A stretch of 15,572 nt of DNA, taken from NCBI GenBank assembly GCA_027492445.1, contig JAPUES010000121.1, positions 1 to 15,572 on the forward strand, given 5' to 3'. The position numbers and the translations under genes are program-made. Positions 9,061-15,572 of this stretch are shown here, piece after piece; the stretch's first letter is position 1, and each line of letters begins with the position of its first letter. A model generated the notes under the pieces. That model saw only the letters and a program-made list of their open reading frames with translations. It made no database searches and had not been told where the DNA came from. This stretch comes from Sporomusaceae bacterium (GTDB lineage: Bacteria; Bacillota; Negativicutes; DSM-13327).

Positions 9061-9099
9061 AGAGAAAGCAGTCTTTATCAAGACTGCTTTCTCTTTACG
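9056..9099 (+). terminator. Long perfect hairpin overlapping the M23 stop codon, probable two-way terminator
   Basis: CGTAAAGAGAAAGCAGTCTT (9056-9075) and its exact complement (9080-9099) form a 20-bp stem with a TATC loop. The left arm contains the TAA stop (9058-9060). There is no T run past the stem, but the inner arms AAGCAGTCTT and AAGACTGCTT would leave a T-rich TCTCTTT tail. The mirror on the other strand is equally good. Confidence 0.75.
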
Positions 9100-9128
9100 T
9101 ATAGTTAGGGTGTAAAAGGGGAATGCTA
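9099..9128 (+). promoter_or_regulatory. Forespore-type (sigma-F/sigma-G) promoter
   Basis: GTATA (9099-9103) fits the -35 of both factors. For sigma-F, 15 bases later GGGAATGCTA (9119-9128) matches GGNNANAHTR at 9 of 10 positions. For sigma-G, 18 bases later AATGCTA (9122-9128) matches CATNHTA at 6 of 7. Transcription would start near 9135, about 25 bases before the PrsW-like gene, and could continue into fin, as no terminator lies between them. Confidence 0.55.
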
Positions 9129-9159
9129 TGTTTATCATTTCGTACATAAAGGTGCTGCT

Positions 9160-9543
9160 ATGGCTTATATAATTGGCTGTTTAATGGCTGGACTTAGTTT
9201 TTCCCTCAACAAGTTCTTACTAAAATACATTGGATTGAAAATTGTTATTAGCTATAGTCCTATCTTAGAGGAATTATCTAAAAGCATTTGTTCCTATTAC
9301 TTAGCAGCGGATATTTTGGTTACCCACATTACATTTGGTGTCTTAGAAGCTATCTATGATTGGTATCAAAGTAGCACCTCTCGTGGCGGGATAGCAGCTT
9401 TTTTCAGTATAATTGGTCATACTTTATTTGGAGGACTAACAATAGTTTTTTTAAATCTCAGCGGCAACATTTTTTTTGGAATTTTTGCAGCAAGTTGTGC
9501 GCACTTGCTTTGGAATATTACATTGATTCGTTTAGGGAATTAA
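9160..9543 (+). CDS. Small PrsW-like membrane protein, putative intramembrane metalloprotease
   Basis: Predicted 127-residue hydrophobic protein with about four membrane segments. The conserved pieces appear in the order known for the PrsW/CPBP-type intramembrane proteases: EELSK (Glu37, Glu38, Lys41), GVLEAIYDW (Glu63), GHTLFGG (His87) and AHLLWN (His115, Asn119). PrsW of Bacillus cleaves an anti-sigma factor; this protein is shorter than typical PrsW and its substrate is unknown. ATG 9160 has AAAGGTG (9148-9154) 5 bases upstream, and an in-frame TAG at 9106 limits any extension. It sits between the forespore-type promoter and fin, suggesting forespore expression. Activity is inferred from motifs only; a non-catalytic relative is possible. 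Confidence 0.6.
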   Translation: MAYIIGCLMAGLSFSLNKFLLKYIGLKIVISYSPILEELSKSICSYYLAADILVTHITFGVLEAIYDWYQSSTSRGGIAAFFSIIGHTLFGGLTIVFLNLSGNIFFGIFAASCAHLLWNITLIRLGN

Positions 9544-9601
9544 ACCAATCTACAAGGGTCAGTAGAAAGGGATTTCATTATTTTGAGGAGGCAAAGAACC
9601 T

Positions 9602-9841
9602 ATGAAAATATATTATAATTGTGAATACTGTGGGGAAGCAATTGATATGATTGAAATGGATCAAATTGATGAGATTAAGCTAGGATTTGATTGCTTGACT
9701 GCTGAAGAACGTCAAGATATAATAAAAACAGATTTAAAGGGGAATGTTATGTATGTATCTTCCTTGTGTGATGAATGTATAGCTTCATTAGGATTAGCTG
9801 ATGAAGGTGAGAGTGGACAAGGGAAAAATTATTTGCATTAG
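9602..9841 (+). CDS. fin: Anti-sigma-F factor Fin
   Basis: Small zinc-binding protein of 79 residues (Bacillus Fin, formerly YabK, has 76) that inhibits sigma-F in the forespore and helps the change to sigma-G. Two Cys pairs, Cys7-x-x-Cys10 (YNCEYCG) and Cys56-x-x-Cys59 (LCDECI), flank the family core LGFDCLTAEERQDIIKTDLKGNVMYV, which matches the Fin pattern LGF-x-x-LT-x-EER-x-D. An additional Cys31 lies in that core. GAGGAGG (9585-9591) lies 10 bases before ATG 9602. The location directly before mfd is the same as in Bacillus, which strongly supports the call. No separate promoter was found in the 58 bases after the PrsW-like gene, so it is probably read from the forespore promoter at 9099-9128. 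A terminator follows at 9880-9908. Confidence 0.87.
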   Translation: MKIYYNCEYCGEAIDMIEMDQIDEIKLGFDCLTAEERQDIIKTDLKGNVMYVSSLCDECIASLGLADEGESGQGKNYLH

Positions 9842-9879
9842 ACAATATTTGCAATTACTGATGTATAGAGAATATACTA

Positions 9880-9908
9880 GGGCTTTAGCAATCGCTAAAG
9901 CCCCTTTT
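9880..9908 (+). terminator. Rho-independent terminator between fin and mfd
   Basis: GGGCTTTAGC (9880-9889) and GCTAAAGCCC (9894-9903) form a perfect 10-bp stem with an AATC loop, followed by CTTTT. It separates the forespore unit from the housekeeping repair gene. The 120 bases after it hold no convincing mfd promoter. Confidence 0.88.
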
Positions 9909-10031
9909 GGCTGTTATTATTAGCATAGTTTATAGCCTGCTTGCATAAGAAAAACTATAGTAAAAGCTACTCAGAGCTACAAGGTATTATTACAAAGTGC
10001 TTCCGTGCTTTACATATAAAATGAGGTGTCT

Positions 10032-13000
10032 ATGAAAAAAATATTTGACATTATGAAAATAGAACAAGGATTTAAACGGGCAATCACTGCCTATGGACAG
10101 AACAACGGACATAGCCAAGTGTATGGCGTGACAGGTGTACAAAAAAGTGCATTGCTTGCGGCGGCTTATCAATCGGGGCCAAAACCCATCGTAATTATTA
10201 CAAATAACTATGAATCAGTAGAATATTTAAGAATGGACCTGTTAACACTAATTCCTGACGCAGTGATATTAGAACTACCAGTTTTGGACATTGTTACCTT
10301 TACCGCCGCCGCCAAAGGCGTTGAATTAGCAGCTCGGCAGATGGATGTGCTTGGGAGAATGGTTCGGGGCGAAAAGGTGATTATTTTAGCTACCGCTGAA
10401 GCCGCGATACAAAAGGTATTGCCTAAGGAAGATTTTGAAAATAGTCGCATTACCATTAAGAGTGGTACTGAGACAGTACGTGAAAAATTAATAGACTCCT
10501 TAGTGAAGTTCGGTTATGAGCGAGTTGACCAGGTAGAAGGACTAGGGCAATTTAGTGCAAGGGGCGGCATTGTTGATATTTTCCCCATTACTATGAAAGT
10601 ACCCATACGCTTAGAATTATATGGTGATGAAGTGGATTCTTTGCGGGAATTTGACATTATCACCCAGCGTTCCATAGGCAGTATAGAAGAAGTCGATATA
10701 TTGGCCCTTGCCGAAGTGGCTTCTAGCAACAAACGTGCTGTGTTTTTATCTTATTTAGTGGAAACAGGGATCATTATCTTTGATGAGGCTGCACGGATTC
10801 GAGAACAAATTGGAAAATTAATAAAAGAAAATCCAGAAATAAAAAAGAGTGTATTTACTTGGAACGACTTAGTAACAGCTGCAAAAAGTAATAATGTGCT
10901 GTACTTATCATTAATGCTGCAAAAGATTCCCCAGATTGAGCCTGAGGAAATTATCAGCATTACAGCGAAAGGGGTTGCGCCCTTTCATGGACAAATGGAT
11001 GTAATGATTGCTGAACTTAAGAATTGGCAAGAACGTCAGATTTATGGTGTTATCTTTATGTCAAGTCGGGAAAAGGCCATGTCTATGCAGCATAACTTAC
11101 TGGAAGAAGGTATTCACGCTGTTTTTGCTGAGGAATTACAAGCTATAACACCTGGTACCGTTCTCATAACCATCGGTGCCTTATCCTCAGGGTTTGAATT
11201 ACCTCATGCTCATTTGATGGTAATGACGGAAAAAGATATTCTAGGTCGTCAAAAGAAAAAGCCGCGTCCGCGAGTGGCAAAGGGTCAGCAGATTTCTTAT
11301 TTTCGTGATATTAAAATTGGCGATTATGTAGTGCATATTAATCATGGGATCGGTAAATATGTGGGTGTAGAAACCTTAGTTGTTGGTAATGTTCACAAAG
11401 ATTATTTGCATATTCGCTATGCTGGTGAAGATAAACTATATGTTCCCACAGATCAAGTACAATTATTGCAAAAATATATTGGTTCAGAAGGGGATGCTCC
11501 TCGCCTTAGTAAAATGGGTGGTAGTGAATGGATCAAAGCAAAGGGTAAAGCTGAAAAAGCGGTAGCGGATATGGCGAAAGAATTACTAGACATATATGCT
11601 CAGCGGCAAATTGCAACTGGCTTTGCTTTTGATGCCGACACTCCTTGGCAAAAAGAATTTGAAGATGCATTTCCTTTTGAAGAAACACCGGATCAGCTTG
11701 TTGCCATTGAGGAAATTAAGGCCGATATGGAAAAGCTAAGACCGATGGATCGACTACTATGTGGTGATGTAGGCTTTGGTAAAACGGAAGTCGCCATTCG
11801 AGCAGCCTTTAAAGCGGTAATGAGTGGTAAGCAAGTTGCAGTATTAGTCCCCACTACAGTACTGGCTCAGCAACATTATCAGACTTTTAGTGCTAGATTT
11901 TTAAACACAGGATTAGTAGTGGATGTGATTAGTCGTTTTCGAAGTGCCAAGGAACAAAAAAATACGGTCGAGGGGCTAGCTAGTGGCCGCGTTGATGTGC
12001 TAATTGGCACACATCGGATTTTACAGTCTGATGTGACCTTTAAGAATATTGGGCTTCTTATTGTAGATGAAGAGCAGCGCTTTGGTGTAAAACAAAAAGA
12101 AAAATTAAAGCATTGGTGTGCTGATATTGACATCCTGACATTAAGTGCGACACCTATTCCACGAACGTTACATATGTCCCTTGTAGGTGCACGAGATATG
12201 AGTATTATCGAAACCCCTCCTGAAGAACGCTTTCCCGTACAAAGTTATGTTGTGGAATATGATGAAGAAATTATTCGTGATGCCATTAAACGGGAACTAA
12301 AACGAGGCGGACAGGTATATTTTGTTTATAATAGGGTGCAGACAATCGATAAAATGTATCGTCGCTTATCAGAAATGCTGCCTGATGCAAAGATCAGAGT
12401 TGCCCATGGTCAAATGCCAGAAGAACTGCTAGAACGGGCAATGCTTGATTTTTATGAAGGACAGGATGATGTACTCTTATGTACCAGCATTATTGAAAAT
12501 GGACTTGATGTACCGAATGCCAATACCATTATTGTATATGATGCAGATCGCTTTGGGTTATCCCAGTTGTATCAAATGCGAGGGCGGGTAGGTCGTTCCC
12601 ATCGTATGGCATTTGCTTACTTTACCTATCGACCCGATAAAGTATTGACGGAAATAGCAGAAAAACGCCTGCAAGCTATTAAGGAATTTGCAGAGCTTGG
12701 AGCAGGTTTTAAGATTGCGATGCGGGATTTAGAAATTCGCGGCGCAGGTAATATTTTAGGTTCCCAACAACATGGGAATATTGTTAGTGTAGGGTTTGAA
12801 ATGTATTGCCGTTTACTCGATGAAGCGGTACAACATTTAAAAACGGGTCAACCAGTAGAAGTCGCGATAGAACCTGTTTTAGAATTTAATATTGAGGCTT
12901 ATATTAGTGGCGACTATATTGATGATGCCATGCATAAAATTGAAATATATCAACGTATTGCTGCGAGCAGAAATGAAGAACATATTGCCGATTTATTAGA

Positions 13001-13298
13001 TGAATTAATTGATCGCTTTGGTGAACCGCCTCAATGTGTAATGAATTTATTAGAAGTTGTCAAAATCAAAAACTTAGCTCGTAGCATTGGTATTCGTTCG
13101 GTCATTCAGCATCCTAATTATGTAGAAGTGCTATTCACAGATCGGCCTAACGTGGAACTGAATCGAGTTATGGCACTGAAAGAAGCCTTTCCTGCCAGGG
13201 TTACTATTTATCCTGAAGGCATTCGACTCAAAACAGTACAAATAAACAATCACGCACTGTTGCCATGGCTGGTAAAAGTGTTTGCGACCCTTGTATAA
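10032..13298 (+). CDS. mfd: Transcription-repair coupling factor Mfd
   Basis: ATP-driven translocase that pushes stalled RNA polymerase off DNA and recruits UvrA for transcription-coupled repair. The 1088-residue protein is shorter than the 1150-1180 usual in E. coli and Bacillus, but all parts are present. A UvrB-like N-terminal module includes GYERVDQVEGLGQFSARGG. The RNA-polymerase-interacting domain lies at about 425-500 (GDYVVHINHGIGKYVG). The two RecA-like motor domains carry Walker A GDVGFGKTE (Lys584), Walker B DEEQ (679-682), SATPIPRTLHMSL and QMRGRVGR (848-855). The translocation motif and the C-terminal regulatory domain follow. ATG 10032 is chosen with GAGG (10023-10026) 5 bases upstream; the GTG at 10026 lies within that site. 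The place between fin and spoVT is as in Bacillus. A terminator upstream implies its own promoter, which I could not locate. Confidence 0.98.
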   Translation: MKKIFDIMKIEQGFKRAITAYGQNNGHSQVYGVTGVQKSALLAAAYQSGPKPIVIITNNYESVEYLRMDLLTLIPDAVILELPVLDIVTFTAAAKGVELAARQMDVLGRMVRGEKVIILATAEAAIQKVLPKEDFENSRITIKSGTETVREKLIDSLVKFGYERVDQVEGLGQFSARGGIVDIFPITMKVPIRLELYGDEVDSLREFDIITQRSIGSIEEVDILALAEVASSNKRAVFLSYLVETGIIIFDEAARIREQIGKLIKENPEIKKSVFTWNDLVTAAKSNNVLYLSLMLQKIPQIEPEEIISITAKGVAPFHGQMDVMIAELKNWQERQIYGVIFMSSREKAMSMQHNLLEEGIHAVFAEELQAITPGTVLITIGALSSGFELPHAHLMVMTEKDILGRQKKKPRPRVAKGQQISYFRDIKIGDYVVHINHGIGKYVGVETLVVGNVHKDYLHIRYAGEDKLYVPTDQVQLLQKYIGSEGDAPRLSKMGGSEWIKAKGKAEKAVADMAKELLDIYAQRQIATGFAFDADTPWQKEFEDAFPFEETPDQLVAIEEIKADMEKLRPMDRLLCGDVGFGKTEVAIRAAFKAVMSGKQVAVLVPTTVLAQQHYQTFSARFLNTGLVVDVISRFRSAKEQKNTVEGLASGRVDVLIGTHRILQSDVTFKNIGLLIVDEEQRFGVKQKEKLKHWCADIDILTLSATPIPRTLHMSLVGARDMSIIETPPEERFPVQSYVVEYDEEIIRDAIKRELKRGGQVYFVYNRVQTIDKMYRRLSEMLPDAKIRVAHGQMPEELLERAMLDFYEGQDDVLLCTSIIENGLDVPNANTIIVYDADRFGLSQLYQMRGRVGRSHRMAFAYFTYRPDKVLTEIAEKRLQAIKEFAELGAGFKIAMRDLEIRGAGNILGSQQHGNIVSVGFEMYCRLLDEAVQHLKTGQPVEVAIEPVLEFNIEAYISGDYIDDAMHKIEIYQRIAASRNEEHIADLLDELIDRFGEPPQCVMNLLEVVKIKNLARSIGIRSVIQHPNYVEVLFTDRPNVELNRVMALKEAFPARVTIYPEGIRLKTVQINNHALLPWLVKVFATLV

Positions 13299-13358
13299 CA
13301 AAACTTTTAAAGGTAAAAAAATAATGAAATATATTCCTTGCAAATGGCAAATTTATGT

Positions 13359-13388
13359 GAATAAAAATGTTAGGTCAGATGTATACTA
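13359..13388 (+). promoter_or_regulatory. Sigma-G-type promoter of spoVT
   Basis: GAATA (13359-13363) fits the sigma-G -35 GHATR exactly. After 18 bases TATACTA (13382-13388) fits CATNHTA at 6 of 7 positions. The start would be near 13395, about 40 bases before spoVT. B. subtilis spoVT is sigma-G dependent, which supports the reading. Confidence 0.55.
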
Positions 13389-13434
13389 TCACTGAAATCA
13401 GATGTAAAAAACTGTAGAAAAAGGAGGGCTACTG

Positions 13435-14004
13435 GTGAAAGCGACTGGAATTGTAAGAAGAATTGATGATTTAGGTAGAATTGTAATACCCAAAGAAATT
13501 CGGCGAACACTCAGGATTCGCGAAGGTGATCCATTAGAAATATATGTCGACCGTGAGGGAGAAGTTATTTTGAAAAAATATTCTCCTGTGAGCGAGCTAG
13601 GTGATTTCGCAAAGGAATATGCGGACTCCCTATATGAGGCGATTGGACATATCATTTTAATTGCAGACCGAGATAATATAGTTGCTGTAGCTGGCTCATC
13701 AAAGAAAGAATTTTTGAATAAACCTTTGGGTAAAGTTGTGGAAAAAGTAATGGAAGATCGCAAAGCAATTTTACTCAATAACCTGGAAGAAGGTAAGGGT
13801 TGTAAGGGTTGTATTATTGATGGTGATGATGAAGAAGAATTGTGTAAATTTACATCGGAAGTAATGGCTCCGATTATGGTTGAAGGTTCTGCGATTGGTG
13901 CGGTGATTATCTGTTCAAAGCAACCAGGACTGCAAATGGGTGAAATGGAAGTTAAGTTAGCCGAGACGGCAGCAGGGTTTCTTGCCAAGCAGATGCTCCC
14001 TTAG
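13435..14004 (+). CDS. spoVT: Stage V sporulation transcription factor SpoVT
   Basis: DNA-binding regulator that tunes sigma-G genes in the forespore and affects spore coat, germination and resistance. The AbrB-type swapped-hairpin domain (residues 1-50: KATGIVRRIDDLGRIVIPKEIRRTLRIREGDPL in two overlapping parts) is almost the same as in Bacillus. A GAF-like domain follows (about 55-189), with GSSKKEFLNK and the final ETAAGFLAKQM. Length 189 compares with 178 in Bacillus; the difference is an insertion around residues 118-137 that contains GKGCKGC (Cys123, Cys126) and Cys137. Start GTG 13435 has AAGGAGG (13421-13427) 7 bases upstream. A sigma-G-type promoter precedes it and a perfect hairpin follows, so it can be its own transcription unit. 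The insert could bind metal or respond to redox state, which is inference. Confidence 0.96.
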   Translation: MKATGIVRRIDDLGRIVIPKEIRRTLRIREGDPLEIYVDREGEVILKKYSPVSELGDFAKEYADSLYEAIGHIILIADRDNIVAVAGSSKKEFLNKPLGKVVEKVMEDRKAILLNNLEEGKGCKGCIIDGDDEEELCKFTSEVMAPIMVEGSAIGAVIICSKQPGLQMGEMEVKLAETAAGFLAKQMLP

Positions 14005-14019
14005 TAAGGTACTTTAAAT

Positions 14020-14051
14020 GAAAAGTAGCGAACTGCAGTTCGCTACTTTTC
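14020..14051 (+). terminator. Rho-independent terminator after spoVT
   Basis: A 30-base palindrome at 14021-14050 folds into AAAAGTAGCGAA paired with TTCGCTACTTTT around a CTGCAG loop. An outer G-C pair extends it to 14020-14051. The right arm ends in a T run, and the left arm starts with an A run, so it could act on both strands. Confidence 0.88.
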
Positions 14052-14098
14052 TAATTACAGTTTTTAAACACACAACCCTAATTTAAAAATGTTGCCTG

Positions 14099-14125
14099 CC
14101 CCTTGCATAATGCAAGTGGTTTTTT
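14099..14125 (+). terminator. Second hairpin with T run, in the leader of the flippase gene
   Basis: CCCCTTGCAT (14099-14108) pairs with ATGCAAGTGG (14110-14119), one mismatch, followed by TTTTTT (14120-14125). It lies only 48 bases after the spoVT terminator and 55 bases before the next start codon. It may back up the first terminator or act as a leader attenuator; no promoter between them could be identified. Confidence 0.65.
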
Positions 14126-14180
14126 AAAACAATCTCTAGCTGATAAGAATGGGGAATGTTGTGGAAAGGAAGGACGCGAG

Positions 14181-15572
14181 GTGAGTAAAGATACATTTTT
14201 GAAGGGGGCACTTATTTTAACTTTTGCTGGTATTATTGTGAAAGTTATTGGTTCCGTCAATCGAATTTTATTGTCTCGTTTGCTTGGTGGTGAGGGAATT
14301 GGCCTCTATCAGATGGCTTATCCTATTTATCTATTAGCACTAAGTGTCTCATCCGCTGGTATTCCCGTTGCCATTTCCATTATTGTTGCTGAAAAAATAG
14401 CCATATCCGATTATTATGGTGCCAATCGAGTGTTTCGCATTTCATTAAAGCTACTTGGTATAACCGGAATTATATTCACCTTTTTATTATATTTTGGTGC
14501 AGGGTGGCTTATTGAAGAACACTTTGTGCGAGATGCCAGGGCTTATTATGCTATTGTTGCTTTAGCGCCAGCTATATTTTTTGTGACCGTACTATCTAGC
14601 TATCGCGGTTATTTTCAAGGGTTGCAAATGATGACACCAACAGCAGTATCACAAATTTTTGAGCAGTTGCTGCGCGTCATTACCATGATTGTTTTAGCCT
14701 ATTACTTATTGCCCTTAGGACTTGAATATGCAGCGGCTGGTGCTAGCTTTGGTGCAGTGCCGGGAGCAGTAGTGGGCCTTTTGGTACTGATTTATTTTTA
14801 TTATCAGAATCGTGTGGATTTAAAGATGAAAATAAGTACTCAGTCTACTACTCGGCAAGAGCCTAGTTTGAAAATTATATCTCGTATTGTAAAATTGGCT
14901 TTGCCAGTATCCTTAGCTAATATTATGCTGCCGGTGGTAGCGAGCATTGACCTATTTATTGTTCCAGCGCGCTTAGAAGCTGCAGGCTATACAGTGACGC
15001 AAGCGACAGAACTTTTTGGTTATTTGACGGGCATGGCAATTGCCCTCATCAATTTACCCACAATTTTAACAGCTTCCTTAGCGGCTAGCTTAGTGCCAGC
15101 GGTGTCTGAAGCCTTTACCTTGAAAAATCAGCAACAGATTTACCAACGTACTTCGATAGCAATGCGAATTGCTAATTTGATTACCATACCAAGCTTTGTG
15201 GGGATGTATCTATTAGCAATGCCGATTTCTCAAATGTTATATGGCACTCCGAATGCTGGTACGCCGATTGCTATTTTATCCATAGGCATTGTACTACTAG
15301 GGATACATCAAGTTAGTACCGGGGTATTGCAGGGACTCGGACATACTACGATTCCTTTGTTCAATATGATTGTTGCAGCCGTGGTCAAAATCCTTATGAG
15401 CTGGACCTTGACGGCAGTTCCATCTCTTGGTATCCAAGGCGCAGCTTGGGCAACAAACGCTGATTTTGGTGTTGCGGCGTTCTTAAATATGTATTTTGTC
15501 TATCGTTATGTAGGATTTACTATTCATATAAAAGATACCGGGAAAAGTATTGTGGCTGCTATTGTAATGGGT
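14181..15572 (+). CDS. SpoVB/YabM-type lipid-linked oligosaccharide flippase (MOP superfamily), C-terminus beyond the window
   Basis: Polytopic membrane transporter, 464 residues visible and open at the right edge; family members have about 520-540, so roughly 60-80 residues are missing. It begins VSKDTFLKGALILTFAGIIVKVIGSVNRILLSRLLGGEGIGLYQMAYPIYLLALSVSSAGIPVAIS in several overlapping motifs typical of SpoVB proteins. SSYRGYFQGLQMMTPTAVSQIFEQ and GVLQGLGHTTIPLFN are further family signatures. Members flip lipid-linked wall or spore-cortex precursors, or export polysaccharide. About a dozen membrane segments are apparent. GTG 14181 is preferred because AAGGA (14170-14174) lies 6 bases before it. 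The position after mfd-spoVT equals yabM of Bacillus. It could be the SpoVB-like cortex flippase or a MurJ-type enzyme; the sequence alone does not decide. Confidence 0.88.
   Translation, partial: MSKDTFLKGALILTFAGIIVKVIGSVNRILLSRLLGGEGIGLYQMAYPIYLLALSVSSAGIPVAISIIVAEKIAISDYYGANRVFRISLKLLGITGIIFTFLLYFGAGWLIEEHFVRDARAYYAIVALAPAIFFVTVLSSYRGYFQGLQMMTPTAVSQIFEQLLRVITMIVLAYYLLPLGLEYAAAGASFGAVPGAVVGLLVLIYFYYQNRVDLKMKISTQSTTRQEPSLKIISRIVKLALPVSLANIMLPVVASIDLFIVPARLEAAGYTVTQATELFGYLTGMAIALINLPTILTASLAASLVPAVSEAFTLKNQQQIYQRTSIAMRIANLITIPSFVGMYLLAMPISQMLYGTPNAGTPIAILSIGIVLLGIHQVSTGVLQGLGHTTIPLFNMIVAAVVKILMSWTLTAVPSLGIQGAAWATNADFGVAAFLNMYFVYRYVGFTIHIKDTGKSIVAAIVMG

Noticed and set aside
13398..13988. 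Long open frame of 196 codons on the minus strand opposite spoVT
   Set aside because: It is the antisense shadow of spoVT; the plus-strand product is clearly conserved.
14132..14161. Forespore promoter before the flippase gene (GGGAATGTTG resembles a sigma-F -10)
   Set aside because: The -10-like string resembles the one at 9119-9128, but no GYWTA element lies 15-18 bases upstream.

Overview
The window looks like chromosomal DNA of an endospore-forming, AT-rich Firmicute. It carries spo0F, the anti-sigma-F factor gene fin, spoVT and a SpoVB/YabM-type flippase, beside housekeeping genes (argS, rpoE, pyrG, sppA, mfd). The protein style (SpoVT very close to Bacillus, delta factor without an acidic tail, Mfd of about 1090 residues, a complete Spo0F) suggests the Negativicutes, possibly a Pelosinus- or Sporomusa-like organism. 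That placement is recognition, not proof. Every supported gene lies on the + strand. No phage, IS element, CRISPR array, tRNA or rRNA was seen, and no gene-free gap exceeds 200 bases.

Left part (1-2760): the 3' end of argS, a short RNA polymerase delta-like gene, then pyrG with its own sigma-A promoter and a strong terminator. Middle part (2761-7233): sppA and a Yip1-family membrane gene are translationally coupled. A large lipoprotein gene follows, with a deacetylase-like domain, and then spo0F. The order argS-rpoE-pyrG-...-spo0F recalls Bacillus subtilis, with three extra genes inserted before spo0F. A sigma-H-type promoter precedes spo0F and lies inside a perfect 12-bp inverted repeat whose right arm covers the spo0F ribosome binding site.

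Next (7234-9099): a cysteine-rich gene of unknown function, then a LysM/M23 endopeptidase between two hairpin terminators. Right part (9099-15572): a forespore (sigma-F/sigma-G) promoter candidate drives a small PrsW-like membrane protein and probably fin. Then come mfd, spoVT (with its own sigma-G-type promoter) and a partial flippase gene. The order fin-mfd-spoVT-flippase matches the B. subtilis fin-mfd-spoVT-yabM region.

The window therefore combines nucleotide and tRNA-charging housekeeping, envelope proteolysis and wall remodelling, transcription-coupled repair, and three points of sporulation control: phosphorelay entry (Spo0F), the forespore sigma-F to sigma-G switch (Fin), and late forespore regulation (SpoVT). 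The most interesting signals are regulatory: the promoter and inverted-repeat arrangement at spo0F, and the forespore promoter in front of the PrsW-like gene and fin. No wholly new multi-gene system was evident.
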